From assembly GCA_004194705.1 (NCBI GenBank), contig SADC01000397.1, positions 1 through 64,000 of the forward strand: DNA of 64,000 bases. The letters are read 5' to 3'. The stretch is from Ditylenchus dipsaci (taxonomy: Eukaryota > Nematoda > Chromadorea > Rhabditida > Anguinidae). The number at the start of each line of letters is the position of its first letter. Position 1 is the first letter of the stretch. Below are positions 11,030 through 22,735 of the stretch, one piece after another. The notes under the pieces were generated by a model that worked only from the letters and a program-made list of their open reading frames with translations, was not told the DNA's origin and did not search any database. The position numbers were made by a program, and so were the translations under genes.

Positions 11030-11950
11030 ATCTTCGAAATTGTGAGATTTTATGAGAAAAAGGTTTCCATCATGAATTTTTTTTGAAGTTTGTTAAATTT
11101 TGCTGTAAAAGGGTTTATTGTTCGATTCTGCCTGGCTGCATGTCATATATTTTTGGTGCGCTAAAATAGGGTTCCGTTGCATTCACGGAGATTCTCTGCG
11201 AATTCAACATAATTAATCAATTGTCCTGGTGTTGTCGGACTTCTTTGGGAGAAAGTAAATGACACACACTCCAGTCAGTTTAAGCTTTATCGGAAAGAAA
11301 TCGGTCACAGGACAATTAGCATAAATTGTTCAATTTTCTAGAAAAAGACAAATAAAACATTCTCGAAAATGCCGAATTGAAATTTATTACAGAAAAATAT
11401 AGGTTATCGTCTTTCATTTAATAACTCCCTCTTCCCAATTAAATAAAAAAGGTGTTTGTGGCATTGTGTTTTTGAACCAATTTTGATTCATTCTCTCAGA
11501 CAAGTTACCATTACTTTGCAACAGAAAACGTTGATTCTTAGTTCAATCGACTTGCTGGAGAGTGAACATAGTAAACGTTTTACCTCGCAATCTCAACTCA
11601 TCAAATTTTTTGCTACATTGCCAAAAGGGCTGTTCGACTACGCCTTTTCTTTATTTTTAATAAATAATCCGCTCAGGCCACAACTCGAGCATTTTGCGCA
11701 GCGGCGAAAAATTTTATATAACCCAACTCAATTGGAATTTTTCTGACTTTTCGCGGTTTGGACTTGCAACCGCAGTGCCAATTTAATGGCAAAATTATTT
11801 ATTTCATGTAAAAAATAACTAATTTGTTGGCAGAAATAAATTATTGAAAAGCGGAAACCCTTCTTAGCTATTTTTAAATAACCGACAGCTGACTATTAGT
11901 AATTTAAAAATAACTGTAAATAGTTGGAAGTTAACTATGAGCAGTTTTAT
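11030..11950. other. no gene recognised
   Basis: This is where the missing first CAP exon could be expected. An ORF of 96 codons on the plus strand (11456-11746) has no recognisable domain and no splice support. Confidence 0.4.
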
Positions 11951-11959
11951 CTATCTTAC

Positions 11960-12794
11960 GGGAAACGGTGAATTCATCGACAGTGAATTCATCGACGGTG
12001 AATTCATCGACGGTGAATTCATCTACAGGTGAATTCATCTACAGGTGAATTCATCGACGGTGAATTCATCGACATTTTGGCGTTTTGTTTTATAGCCTTA
12101 AAATTTTGACTTTTTGTTTCGTCTGATTAGGTTCGCTCTCTATCGCTCTCGAGAGAAGCGATGCCTCAAGCTCGATCTCCTATATTTATCGTTCGTCTAC
12201 AGGATGCTCACTTTCAAGTAGCAAAGAACAGTTACAGAATGGATACCGAAAAAAAATTACCAAGATTATCATTGTAGTTCAAACTCATCCGATTGTATTA
12301 TTGCAAAATTAATAATTATTTGAATTTAGATTTTTCTAAGACTATTGTATTCACTTCATTAGTGATAAATCTAATAAAAGACACGACCTTTTATTAGAGC
12401 AACCAAAAATCTCAAAATTGTCCATTAAAATGGCCTTAACTCTAAAATCCTAGTCAAAATGTAGGGAAGGTTTATTATTGGAGAAGTAGATTTCAGTAGA
12501 GTAAATACGGAAGCTTAGGTAGAAAAATTTACTTTAAAATTGGTAAGAAATGAAATAAAAATAGTTTAGAAAGTTAGTTTTGTGAAGGATGAATCCTATT
12601 CAAAATGTAAGGGGGTGGGTTTTTTGATTAACCGTGCAATAAAATCCTAATAAAAAGCTATAAAACAAAACGCCAAAATGTCGATGAATTCACCGTCGAT
12701 GAATTCACCTGTAGATGAATTCACCTGTCGATGAATTCACCGTCGATGAATTCACTGTCGATGAATTCACCGTCGATGAATTCACCTAATGCCC
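11960..12794. mobile_element. hAT-type element with minisatellite inverted ends, 835 bp
   Basis: The left end starts GGGAAAC and carries seven tandem units of GGTGAATTCATCGAC or GGTGAATTCATCTACA. The right end is the inverse: units of GTCGATGAATTCACC, ending in CCTAATGCCC. Just inside the arrays both arms share GACATTTTGGCGTTTTGTTT and its complement. The flanks are TATCTTAC on both sides (11952-11959 and 12795-12802), a perfect 8-bp TSD. The roughly 560-bp interior is AT-rich with no coding potential. The 8-bp TSD points to hAT-type mobilisation. Confidence 0.88.
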
Positions 12795-12809
12795 TATCTT
12801 ACTAGTCTC

Positions 12810-13520
12810 TTCATTTTCGTAGCTGTTGGCATTGCACTGCAGTCAAATTGAGTCACTCGGCCGGACGCCAACCTTGCTCTTCTTATGTTATGACCATGGA
12901 GAATTTTGGAACGAATTTTTGGAGTCATTTTTTGTCCCAAGCCTATCATATTATTCATTTTATAGTTTTATGATACAATTGATATTGAGACTTACATAGA
13001 AAATTTGTAATTGGCAGTATAAGTAGAGGAAAATACAATATTTTCCGCATTTTTAATATATTTTAAAAGATCAAATGAGAGCCAAACACAATGCATATAC
13101 AGAATGTGGTTGGAACATATGTATTGCGACAACTTAACAAAAAAGAAGACACTTGAACAATTTGTTGAGCACAATTACCTCTAACAAGGAGAAAATAATA
13201 ACAAGCTATTGAGGTGAATAAATGCCTCAGTCTAAAAGTTTTGTAACTTTTGGTTATCGATCACACATCGGAAGAAATAAAAAAATAAAGTTAGGTATTC
13301 AGTTTGAAGTTTAAAAAATTATGCGGCAAGTTGCTTTTAGCAAGTCAAAACAAAATAAAATCTCGAAAATCTCATTTTCAAAATTGTTTCGAAATTTTTG
13401 AAAATTTTAATTTTTTAAATTTAATTTTTTTGAAAAGATTATGATTTCACCGATGCAAATTGCTTATCTACATGATTTGGTTAGAAAAAGTAACTCTGTC
13501 AGGTAACTGTCAGAATCATT
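12810..13520. other. intergenic, 3' flank of the coiled-coil gene
   Basis: No exon or element boundary was recognised. Confidence 0.4.
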
Positions 13521-13526
13521 TCATGT

Positions 13527-16500
13527 TTACTCTTCTTCTTTAATATTTTTAGATTTTTCCCAGATGGTTTCTAACTGCCGCTTACGGTGTTCGAGCAGCT
13601 CTTTTTGCGCAGTCTCAATATCTGCAAAACATTTTTTTAACCTTTTGTAAATAACAGAAGTTACAATAGGTTTTGAGCAATCCAAGCTTTCTTCTTGTCG
13701 GTCTATTTTTTTGGCGACTTAGCAGTAAAAATTCTTGAAGACTGTCTAACTCATTTCTGGTCTTTTCTACCTATAAGGCATAGTTATATAATTATAAATT
13801 ACAGTCAACCCCCGATTTAACGACACACGGAAATGAGCAAATTTGGTTGGCTTTGACTAAAATTTAGTCAAAGTGAACCACCGATTTAACGACACCTTAA
13901 GTCGGTCCTCAGGGATGTCGTTAAATCCAGGGTTGACTGTATTATAAAACAAAATAATATTTTATTTTCTGGTGTAAGTTTGCGTTTATAGAGTAAATAA
14001 TGAAAATAATAAAACCACAGGGTTGACCAAGTTCTTTCTCTTTTTACCAGTGATGGCACGATTTGTGTTTGTAAATTCATCAGTAAAAAAATTACGAACA
14101 TTATCGGACAAAAATAAAAAAAAACTTAGTAGCTCTGAGGTTTTAAAGGAGGGGGAGGACTTTTACGGCTATTTTTTCGACATCGACTACTACTTCACTT
14201 CACATACCATTTTTTCATATATTTTGTTTTCTTATTAAAGATGTTTTCACAGCGTTTTGTAGCTGAGATTTTTCTCTACCGATTAAGTGGTCAAACACCC
14301 TAATTAAAATGATTTTCGAGAAAATCACACCAAATATAAGGTCAAACTTCACTAAAAACACCGAGGTAAAAAAAGACGTTTTTAGTGTGAGGTTGGTGTG
14401 ATTTTCTCAAAAATGATTTTAATTAGGGTGTTTGACCACTTAATCGTTAGAGGAAAATCTCAGCTACAAAACGATGTCAAAACATCTGAGATAAGAGAAC
14501 AGAATATATGAAAAAGGTATGTGAAGTGAAGTAGTAGTCGATGTCAAAAAGTAGCCGTAAAAGTCTCCTACCCCTTCAACTAAATTTGCCACAAAAAAAA
14601 CGAGATGCTTTACAAAGTTCTGCTTTTCACCATTCTTTACTACATTAATTTGTTTTAAATTCTGCTTTAACTGATCAATTTTTGTCGTCGACAGTATGTG
14701 TTTGGTATATAATGTCAAAAACAAGATTTTTTCTCTTGATTGCCCCTGTGACTTTGGTCTGTAGATGGCCGGTTGATGGGCAAGGTCCAAACCACAAGAG
14801 GACCAAGCGAAAATCTTGTTGACATTATATACAAAAAATATTGTCAACGAGAAAAATAAATGGGTAAAAACGAAATTTAAAAAAAAATACGTAGAAAAAG
14901 TTACGAGCTTTTTAAAAGCAAAATTTTTAAAGCAAAAAGCAAAAAAATCGAATTCCGCTGTAAATTTGCACCAGAAAATCTGTTATCGAATGGTGAGGTG
15001 ACTTTACCTGCAAATGCCATTGTTCAACTAATTTCTTTGAGCGTTCCAATTCCTATAATTATTTTTGCAGTTTTTAAACTATTTAAATTATTTATTTAAA
15101 TGCTTATTTATTATTTATTTAAATATACCTTGAATCCACTTTTCTTGGATTTTTTCATGGAGTCAAATGTTTGAAATCGGTTGCTCAAATTGCTTTCATC
15201 AACTTTTGCTTGAATAATTTGCTCATTTAATTGATTCCGTTTATTCTCCAAGTTGGTTACAGACACAATAAGCAGCTGCAAATCTTTTTCCAATGCTTCC
15301 AACTAAATAATTATTGGAATATATTTTTTTTCAAATTTTTTTGTTTTCATACCTTTTTTTGTTCCAACTGACTGTCTGCTACAACTTTTATTTCTTTCTC
15401 TGCAGATTTGTCTGCTTGATCTTTTTGAATTTTGGATATTTTTTGTCGAATATCTTCACTGCGCAATTCATTTTTCTATAATGAACAATTAAATTTATCT
15501 AAAATCTTTGCTTTGAAAGGCCTGCTACTAAAATAATTAATGGTTCGTTCAGAAACCGGAGATTTTTATTAGAGTAAAGGGTGTTCACGATGCAAAATAC
15601 TCTAACTCTGATTCGAACTCCGGATTCCTGAACGAGCCATAAGTTACCGTCGTTTTTGAGCTATCGCAATCTTCTCAGTAGTTCTAATGTAGAACTTTAT
15701 AAAATTTTTGTCACCAGTGTAATATATCCACACCAGCGCTGTAAATCTCGGCACCGGCTAAAATTCAGCCAACTGTTTCTAGCAGTTGTTAGTATTACCC
15801 ACCCCGGTGCCACGGATTATTAGGTAGCTCAGACATCGTCACCGGGCTAGCAGTAAAAAAATTAATCATTTAAACTTCTCCATATAGCGGCACCTGCTTG
15901 GCATCGGAACCATTTTAACGTGAAATTCTCGTGTAAATTGTTTCGATGACAAGCCGATGCCGCTATGTAGAAAGGGTTAAATTTTTATTTTTATATTCCT
16001 AGCCCGGTGCCCATGTCTGAGCTACCTAATGATCCGCGGCACCGGGCTGGGTAATACTAATAACTGCTAGAAACAGGTGTATGAAGTTTAGCCGGTGTCG
16101 AGATTTACAGCACTGATCCACCCCACCAAGGTTTCCCTCCCCTACCAATAATTTTTTCACTGAGACCTAGGCTCAGGGTCTGGCCATTACCACTGTTATT
16201 TATTTATCACTATACTACAGGCCTTCCAGATGAAAATTTTGAAAATAAGACAAAATTTTGAAAAAATAAGATTTTGACCCCAAAAATAAGACAATTTACT
16301 CCAAAAATAAGACAAAAATAAGACAGTCACAAATCAATAGGATACTGTTCCCATCATAATCTTTATTCATTTTCTAAACGAAAACAACACAATACGCGGA
16401 ATAAATGGTAAGGGAGTATTAACAACAACTATTCATATTTTTTTTCTTTCGCGGATTTTCTTTCTGAGGCCAGGATTCTCCATAAGCATATTGTACATCT

Positions 16501-19500
16501 GCGAGCAGTCCTCATCGAAATTCACTCGAACTTGCAGCAACGCTTTCACAGTTTCTTCATTTAGTGAGGCACGTTGATCAGTCCACTGAGCTCGACACAG
16601 AGAGAAGACATGTTCAATAAAAGAGTTGGAGACCGGAATCGCAATCACAATACTAACTAATTTCTAGAGACAAGGCATCGAATTGTTTTCTTTGAAGATC
16701 CTCAACCACTTTGACTCGGCATTGTCTTCGCTAACGATTTCCACTGGTAGCTGTTGAAGAACACGATTGAGATCTGACACTTCATCAAAGAGCCCATCCT
16801 TCTCCGCTATCTCCGGAGCAATTTGCTTGGCCAATTCTTTCACTTCAGCGTAGTCAACATTTCTTTCCCTGAGCAAGATCCACTGGATATTTGTTGGCAG
16901 GCATTCGAGTCGAAACCACTTGTCGGTGTACTCATTTGCTGTCGAGAAGAACTCCTGAAAAGTTAGGATCAATGATCATCACGAGGACTTGAAATTAATT
17001 AATTAATATTACATCGAAACTGGATTCAAGGATCAGTTTTTGTCCCACATCTGCTCGTTGAAGAAGAGTTGTAGTTAAGGCTCCGTAAAACTGGCGAGAA
17101 CGGCGATCTTGGATTTGCAATTGGAAGGCACTCATGATGTTGACAAGCTCCGGCAGCAAAAGTTTGGCTCTCTATAACGGCATGTTTTGTACTTACGTTC
17201 TTACATAAATTTTAATGACAAAAATACCTGAAGCAGCAACAAAGGTCTCTCGAACATGGACATGACACTCTTGAGAAAGTTCACGACAATAAGAGATTCA
17301 TTTGACTTGAAGAATTCTTCCAGCATTCGCGGAGGCTTGTTGGTAGACGTGAAGATAGCAGTGAGTGGATCCCATAACTGAAGCATTCGTTCTAGCACCT
17401 TGAGCAACGTCAGCCAACGAGTAGGTCCATGTGATGGTAGAGTCGAATAGTTAACCTGAAAATTACACTCGAAATAAGGGAGTAAAACGAAATAATTCTC
17501 ACTTCCAGAAATCCGCAGAAGTCTTTGAGCATTTCGTGTCGACGAGTAGAACCCTTGAAGAAGCTTGCTAACTTGAAAACGATTGATTCGATGTCGATTG
17601 TAAGCCGATCAGCACTCTTCTCCGCTGCATTGTGAAGTATATGTGCTGGGCACCCGATTGGAATGATGTTCTTTTTCCTCTCTTGCAGACGCTTGAATAT
17701 GTTGACTTCCTTCTCACGGTTGATTCTCTCTAGAAAAAAGTCTTTTCACATTGATTAAAAAATAGATGAAAAACATACGACTTATTGGAGTTGGACCGCC
17801 AAAATTCACTGGAGCATTGTCGGCGCAAAAAGAGACCAACTTTTCGAATCGGAGACCATGTGACTGTAAGACTCCATCGATGAGTTGTAATACTAATTCA
17901 GCACTTTCCCCGGCAAAGATTTCATATCGACGAGACGCACTTGTACACCACTTGTAGCATTGAAAAACCTAAAACCATTCACTTGAAATCCCTGGTTTAC
18001 ATCACACAATAATACGGACCTAATCACAATCGGAAACAACTTAATCGCCTTGTGATTCGAAGCATCGATTGAGAACGAAAACGGCTGCAATCCCACTTCT
18101 TTCAGCAAACACTCAACAGAATATGGAGCCAAAACGCCTACATTGAAGGTCATTAAAGAACAGCAATAAGAAGCAGACATATTAGGCAATAATACCTGTC
18201 AAAATACTGGCTGTTTTCATTTTTGCAGAGGAGAATTTCTTGGCCACTTCCGAATCGGAGAACATTGTGCGAAACAAACCATTGGACGAGACGCAGTCGG
18301 CAGAGGCAAATGATTGATTATGGCGTGCAATATGATATGCCCACGCACCTTCAGCAGCGGTCGCGCGTTCATCAATGGCATTAGGAACAGATCGACTTGG
18401 CATTAAATTCAAGAGAGACCTAAAATCAAAATATATTAACAAAAATATGAAACAAAAAAGTAAAAAATACTTGGTTGACGCAGACGCCCTTACATTTTGA
18501 ACATGCTTCGGAGTCTTCTGATGCACGGAAATTGCAGACTTCCCAATTGACGTCAGATTGATATCTTGCCGGCAAGCGATGCAGTGAGCGTGAAATTCAT
18601 CCTTTCCAGGCTTGATCCCGACAAAATCTTTGGCATATTCCTGTTTGAACTTGTGCTTTCTTTCCATCGGAGCCATCTGAGCGAGCTAAAAATACGGTTT
18701 ACAGCTAGCGAATGTTGAAAATGCTTTGAATCACTGAACATTGTAAAGAGAATGAAACGTTTTTCTGACAAAAAATGTTTTTCTCAACAAATATTGGTAA
18801 GTCATGTTCAATTCCGCTGTCTTGAAGCGAAAATAAGACAAATAAGACAAATTTTTTGAAAATAAGCACATTTCTTAGAAATAAGCACATCCGAAAGTTC
18901 TAAGATTTGGGGTACCAAAATAAGCACATTTCTTAGAAATAAGCACATCTGGAAGGCCTGCTATACTATAATTTATTATTAATAATAAATAACTTAGTAA
19001 TTTTTCTTAAATACCGTATGTCCCAAATATTTCGGCGGATTTGAAATGGCTATAACTTTTTTTAAAAGCAAAATTTCGACATTCTGTTTTTCATAATTAT
19101 TTTTTCTTGATGGGCATTTTTGTTTTCTCCATCTAACTGGAATTTTTTTTTGAAAAAATTTCACTTTTTTGCCTTGGTCCTCCCTGTGGTCGTAATTTTA
19201 AATCGCCTTAGTCCAATGAACCAAAATGACGACCACAGGGGGACCAAGGCAAAAAAGTGAAATTTTTTCAAAAAAAACTTTCCAGTTAGATGGAGAAAAT
19301 AAAAATGCCCATCAAGAAAAATAATTATGAAAAAACAGAATGTCGAAATTTCGTTTTTAAAAAAAGTTATAGCCATTTCAAATCCGCCGAAATATTTGGG
19401 ACATACGGTAAATTTGGTCTTAGACGCTTTTTAAAAATAATAGGAAAGGAGCCGAGGGCAGGTGACGGTAGACGGCAGTAGCGTCAAAATATTACACCAT

Positions 19501-21191
19501 TGTGCAGTCCAAGCTGTCTCAGAAACTATCGAACTGTGCTGCATATTGTCAGGAATGATAAGACTACGAGCTTTGAATAAAGTAACTGTTATTTTGTCCA
19601 AACCATCAACACGCAAAAGGCCGATTGTAATTCCTGTTTTTTCTAGACCAGTTTTTCGTGCTGAGTATTTCTATCGCAGTGGTTTTGGCAGGAATGACAA
19701 TCGATCCGCGGAAAAATTTACATTCTCAGGTTGAATTTTTCAGTTTTTTGTCTTGAGCGGAATTTCAATTTTGACACTAAATTTTAAATCCTGAAAGCAG
19801 TTTCATAAGCAAGTCGACCATGCTGAACCCGAATACGGTGTCAAAATTTCTGGTTTGCTCAACGAAAATTTTTTTTTTGGAATCGTGTTATAACTTATGT
19901 GCTGGTTTTGAATATTTTGGAACAATTGCTTTATCAACTATTGCTATGTTTAATGTCAAAATAACCCGGAGTGTCTGTTATTTCGAATTTGCTTTATGAT
20001 TAACGCTTCATTAAGATTCTAAAAAAAAGTTAAGCGCATTTTTCCACAAAATTTTTGCGACCTAAAAATGACATATTATTTCGAAACGCATTTTATCTGC
20101 GATCTTTGAACAACAAATTGAAAATTAAATATGCATTAGAAAGCACTTTTCCTCCTGTACAAAATAAGATCATAAATTCCGGTGAGTGTTGGTGAAATCA
20201 TAGAGCTATAAAAAGGTTTTTTTGAAATTTCAGTCAGTTTCTAAAAATAAATTTTTCCGCAGATCAACTGTCATTCCTGCCAAAACCACTGCGATAGAAA
20301 TACTCAGCACGAAAAACTGGTCTAGAAGAAACAGGAGTTACGATCGGCCTTTTGCATGTTTAGTTTCTGCATTTTGAATCATTTAGTGGAGCTTGATAGC
20401 TCCTTAGAAAGCTGAGATCTAGGATCATACACTAAGGCTAAAAAATGAAATTCGAAAAAAATTAATTCATGATAATTCTGATCACCACTTTTATGACAAT
20501 AAACATTTTGAACTACCTTGATTAGCCTTCTCCGTCGTCCGATTTCAGCACAATTAGCTTTTATCTCTGCATTCAATAAACTGACTTCTGCCACCAAATT
20601 CGTTTTCTGATTTCCCAGATCTGCTGCTGCCTCCTTGGCACAATCATCAAATATCTAAATGCAATATCAGAAATAATTAAAAAACAAATAGTGTGAAAAG
20701 CAAACCATTTGCCTTCTGCTATTCAATTCAGTTAGGGGGTCGTCTATTTCTTGTTCAGATATTTCCGATTTTTTAATTTGGATCTGTTGGAATGCTGTAG
20801 TAGATGTAGGAGAATTCAGCGATTTTGTATTGTCATTGTCTAGGTTATTATCAGTGGTTGTTATTGCCAAAAGTTGCGTTTCATTTTTTCGTCTGGGTAG
20901 ATCCTAGAAAAACCGGAAATGTTTGAAAGACTCAAGTAGTTAGGGATTTCATTTGACATACTTTTTTAATGTGGTTTATGCTTTTTTCAAAAAATTTCCT
21001 GAAGACTTCACAATCAATTATGAGCTGCTGCAGTTCTAACTCTTTCTTGTGGCACACTTCACCAAATGTGTTAGCAGCAATCATTTTTTTGTTCTCGCTG
21101 GCTGACTCTTGTACTAATCTTTGTTTAAAAGCGTTCTTGTAGCCTTTGTACATGCTTGGCGAGCTTAAAAAGTGTTTTAAAACAACAGGGT
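13527..21191 (-). CDS. coiled-coil protein, 3' portion (may join 24660-30793)
   Basis: Exons on the minus strand are 21191-20962, 20903-20706, 20654-20517, 15475-15353, 15302-15129, 15052-15008, 13770-13665 and 13621-13527. From the second exon on, boundaries are phase 0 except the last intron. The protein is heptad-rich: HKKELELQQLIIDCEVFRKF, a polar low-complexity linker (TTTDNNLDNDNTKSLNSPTS), NAEIKANCAEIGRRRRLIK, KNELRSEDIRQKISKIQKDQ, LEKDLQLLIVSVTNLENKRN, and the C-terminus RKRQLETIWEKSKNIKEEE-stop. No globular domain or known family was recognised. A structural or scaffold role is the most that can be said. The intron between 20517 and 15475 is about 5 kb and hosts a complete hAT transposon, a mariner-type palindrome and several MITEs. 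The exon at 21191 begins in phase 1, so an upstream exon is missing. A weak alternative end exists: after 20517, an acceptor at about 20412 would give LSKELSSSTK-stop. Confidence 0.75.
13800..13941. mobile_element. short TA-flanked element, TACAGTCAACCCCCGATTTA type
   Basis: TACAGTCAACCCCCGATTTA at the left and TAAATCCAGGGTTGACTGTA at the right, with internal GTCGGTCCTCAGGG. It lies in an intron of the coiled-coil gene. Confidence 0.8.
14140..14575. mobile_element. hairpin element with about 200-bp arms
   Basis: The arms contain AGTCGATGTC and its complement GACATCGACT, GTGAAGTGAAG, GCTGAGATTTTTC, and AAGTGGTCAAACACCCTAAT mirrored by ATTAGGGTGTTTGACCACTT. The loop is near 14345-14375. TSD not determined. 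Confidence 0.7.
14600..14990. mobile_element. diverged hairpin element with TATATAATGTC arms
   Basis: TATATAATGTCAAAAACAAG near 14707 is mirrored by CTTGTTGACATTATATA near 14813-14831, around a GC-rich centre that includes GGGCAAGGTCC. Outer arms match less well. Confidence 0.55.
15734..16115. mobile_element. hAT-type MITE, 382 bp, long internal palindrome
   Basis: Ends are CAGCGCTGTAAATCTCGGC and GAGATTTACAGCACTG. The flanks ATCCACAC and ATCCACCC form an 8-bp TSD with one mismatch. Almost the whole element folds on itself (CTGTTTCTAGCAGTTGTTAG mirrored by CTAATAACTGCTAGAAACAG). It is in the large intron of the coiled-coil gene. Confidence 0.85.
16218..18960 (-). mobile_element. complete hAT transposon, 2743 bp
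   Basis: The 15-bp inverted repeat CAGGCCTTCCAGATG is perfect at both ends. The flanks are CTATACTA on both sides (16210-16217 and 18961-18968), a perfect 8-bp TSD. Inside each end are short subterminal repeats: AAATAAGACA several times at the left, AAATAAGACA and AAATAAGCACAT at the right, in the same orientation at both ends. They are likely transposase binding sites. The centre is filled by a minus-strand, eight-exon transposase gene. The whole element lies in an intron of the coiled-coil gene, on the same strand. The intact TSD and short divergence suggest a recent arrival. Confidence 0.95.
16433..18676 (-). pseudogene. hAT transposase, eight exons, one frameshift and one stop
   Basis: Exons on the minus strand are 18676-18471, 18419-18196, 18137-18020, 17968-17779, 17729-17503, 17455-17228, 17171-17013 and 16954-16433. 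In order: a BED-like finger (HCIACRQD with HQKTPKH), the alpha-helical DNA-binding region, SFSIDASNHKAIKLFPIVIR and SFCADNAPVNFGG of the RNase-H-like core, IIPIGCPAHILHNAAEKSAD, HGPTRWLTLLKVLERMLQLW, and the C-terminal dimerisation motif SNSFIEHVFSLCRAQWTDQR. Two lesions break it: a missing base in the CCCC run at 17908-17911 (after KSLPG) and an in-frame TAG at 16664-16666 (after SMPCL). With both corrected the exon lengths give 624 aa and consistent phases throughout. It is either very recently inactivated or affected by sequence errors. Confidence 0.92.
19014..19408. mobile_element. mariner-type palindromic MITE, TA-flanked
   Basis: The arms (CCGTATGTCCCAAATATTTC and GAAATATTTGGGACATACGG at the ends) are near-identical over about 180 bp, joined by a centre with GCCTTGGTCCTCCCTGTGGT and its complement. 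TA lies on both sides (19012-19013, 19409-19410). Confidence 0.85.
19607..20362. mobile_element. element with about 110-bp inverted ends
   Basis: CACGCAAAAGGCCGATTGTA and CTATCGCAGTGGTTTTGGCA at the left are mirrored at 20255-20360 (TGCCAAAACCACTGCGATAG, GATCGGCCTTTTGCATG). The roughly 530-bp interior includes a diverged arm of the 8122-8425 family and no ORF of note. Confidence 0.75.
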
Positions 21192-21694
21192 CTACATAAA
21201 AAATATATAGGTTTGACAGATGTACAAAAATTTTAGACTTCTATTTCGTATCTTTTAACGCCAAGAACAGTTCTTTAACTGCTCGAAAAAAGAAAAATTT
21301 AATTCAGTGTAGTTTTTCCGTGATGAACTGAATCAAAAAACTGAAGTTAGTAGAGCTCGTGAAAGTTAAAAAAGCGTGAAAAATTACCCTCCGAAAAGTG
21401 AGAAAAGTTACCCAAACTAACTTTTCTCATTTCCCTTTATCTAACACTAAAGCCCTGTTTCCAATGAGCGGATTTTCCTTTCACTCTCACTCTCAGTCTG
21501 CCTCGCACTCTCACTCTCACTCTCAGTGTGTACCCAACAGGAAAAAATTGCCTTTCAGTCTTACTTTCACTCTCACTTGCACTCTCACTCTCACTTTCAG
21601 TGTACCCAATGAGTTTTTTTGACTCTCACTCTCACTTTCAGTGTATCCAAAGACTTTTTTCAGTCTCACTCACAAATTTTCGGGAAGGAGAGAG

Positions 21695-21842
21695 ATGTGC
21701 CATTTTAGATTGTGTCGAATCAAATTGTGCCTTTTTGGTTTGTGCCCCTGCAGTTTGTGCCCTTTTCAAATTGTGCCAATTCAATTTGTGCCTCTTCTGT
21801 TTGTGCCAATTTTAAATTGTGCCTATGTATTTTGTGTCACGA
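21695..21842. repeat. array of TTGTGCC units
   Basis: About ten copies of (A/T)(A/T)TTGTGCC spaced by 8-12 variable bases, including TTCAATTTGTGCC and TTTTAAATTGTGCC. The core is shared with the arrays at 1935-2215 and 4236-4300. Confidence 0.75.
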
Positions 21843-21963
21843 TTTTGACTAATTTTAGCTATCAAAATAACGTAATTATTTCCCAGAAGGCTCCCGATTC
21901 AAAATCTTCCATGACCAGCACTTTGAGTCAAGCGATCACTTCACAGTTGCGCACAACAAAAAA

Positions 21964-22735
21964 AAAATTTTCACGTTGTTCGGGTTACAAAACCTATTTT
22001 CTGGACTAATTCAGGTATGCTGATGATGGTTTGACAGTAGCAAAATAACATTTTCTCGGGTATTTTTTTAGTTTTATAGAATAACTGATTTTGGTAAAAT
22101 CAATTATTAGCTAAAACTCAAAAATACCGAGAAAATGTTATTTTGCTACTGTCAAACCATCTTCAGCATGCCTGAGTTAGTCCAAAAACCAGGTTTTGGA
22201 ACATGAAAAACGTAAAAAAAAATTTCGATCCAAGTGGACGACCACTTGGTTTTGTTGTACCCAGGTGGTAGTACCCAGGTTGGGGACTCAGGTAGTGCAG
22301 TGGTACCCGGGTAGTAATGTTCTTGTCTTGTAAAGGGCTTTTAAAATTTAAAATGTTTTTCTATGATCCAACCTCAGTTCTACTGGATAATCCATACACC
22401 AACCAAACAAGTGGTCGACCACTTGGATCAATATTTTTTTTTACGTTTTTCATGTTCCGAAATCTGTTTTCTGGACTGATTCGGGCACGCTGAAGATGGT
22501 TTGACAGTAGTGAAATCACGTTTTATCGAGAAAGTTTTGAGTTTTAGGCAATAATTGATTTTACCAAAATCAATTATTGCCTAAAACTCAAAAAATACCT
22601 GAGAAAACGGCCTTTTACCACTGTCAAACCATCTTCAGCGTCCCCGAATCGATCCAGAAAACAGGTTTCGGAACGCGAAAAAAGTAAAAAAAATTTTGAT
22701 CCAAGTGGTCGACCACTTGGTTTGGTTGCTTCAGA
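21964..22735. mobile_element. two palindromic units in opposite orientation, CCAAGTGGTCGACCACTTGG boundary
   Basis: Each unit has arms with GATGGTTTGACAGTAG, a CAATTATTG centre and CTACTGTCAAACCATC, then a tail GTTTTGGAACATGAAAAACG. The self-complementary word GTGGWCGACCACTTGG occurs at 22232-22250, 22408-22425 and 22703-22722. No coding content. Confidence 0.75.

Noticed and set aside
21398..22009. Overlapping ORFs rich in Ser/His and in Leu/Cys
   Set aside because: Translations of CACTCT and TTGTGCC repeats.
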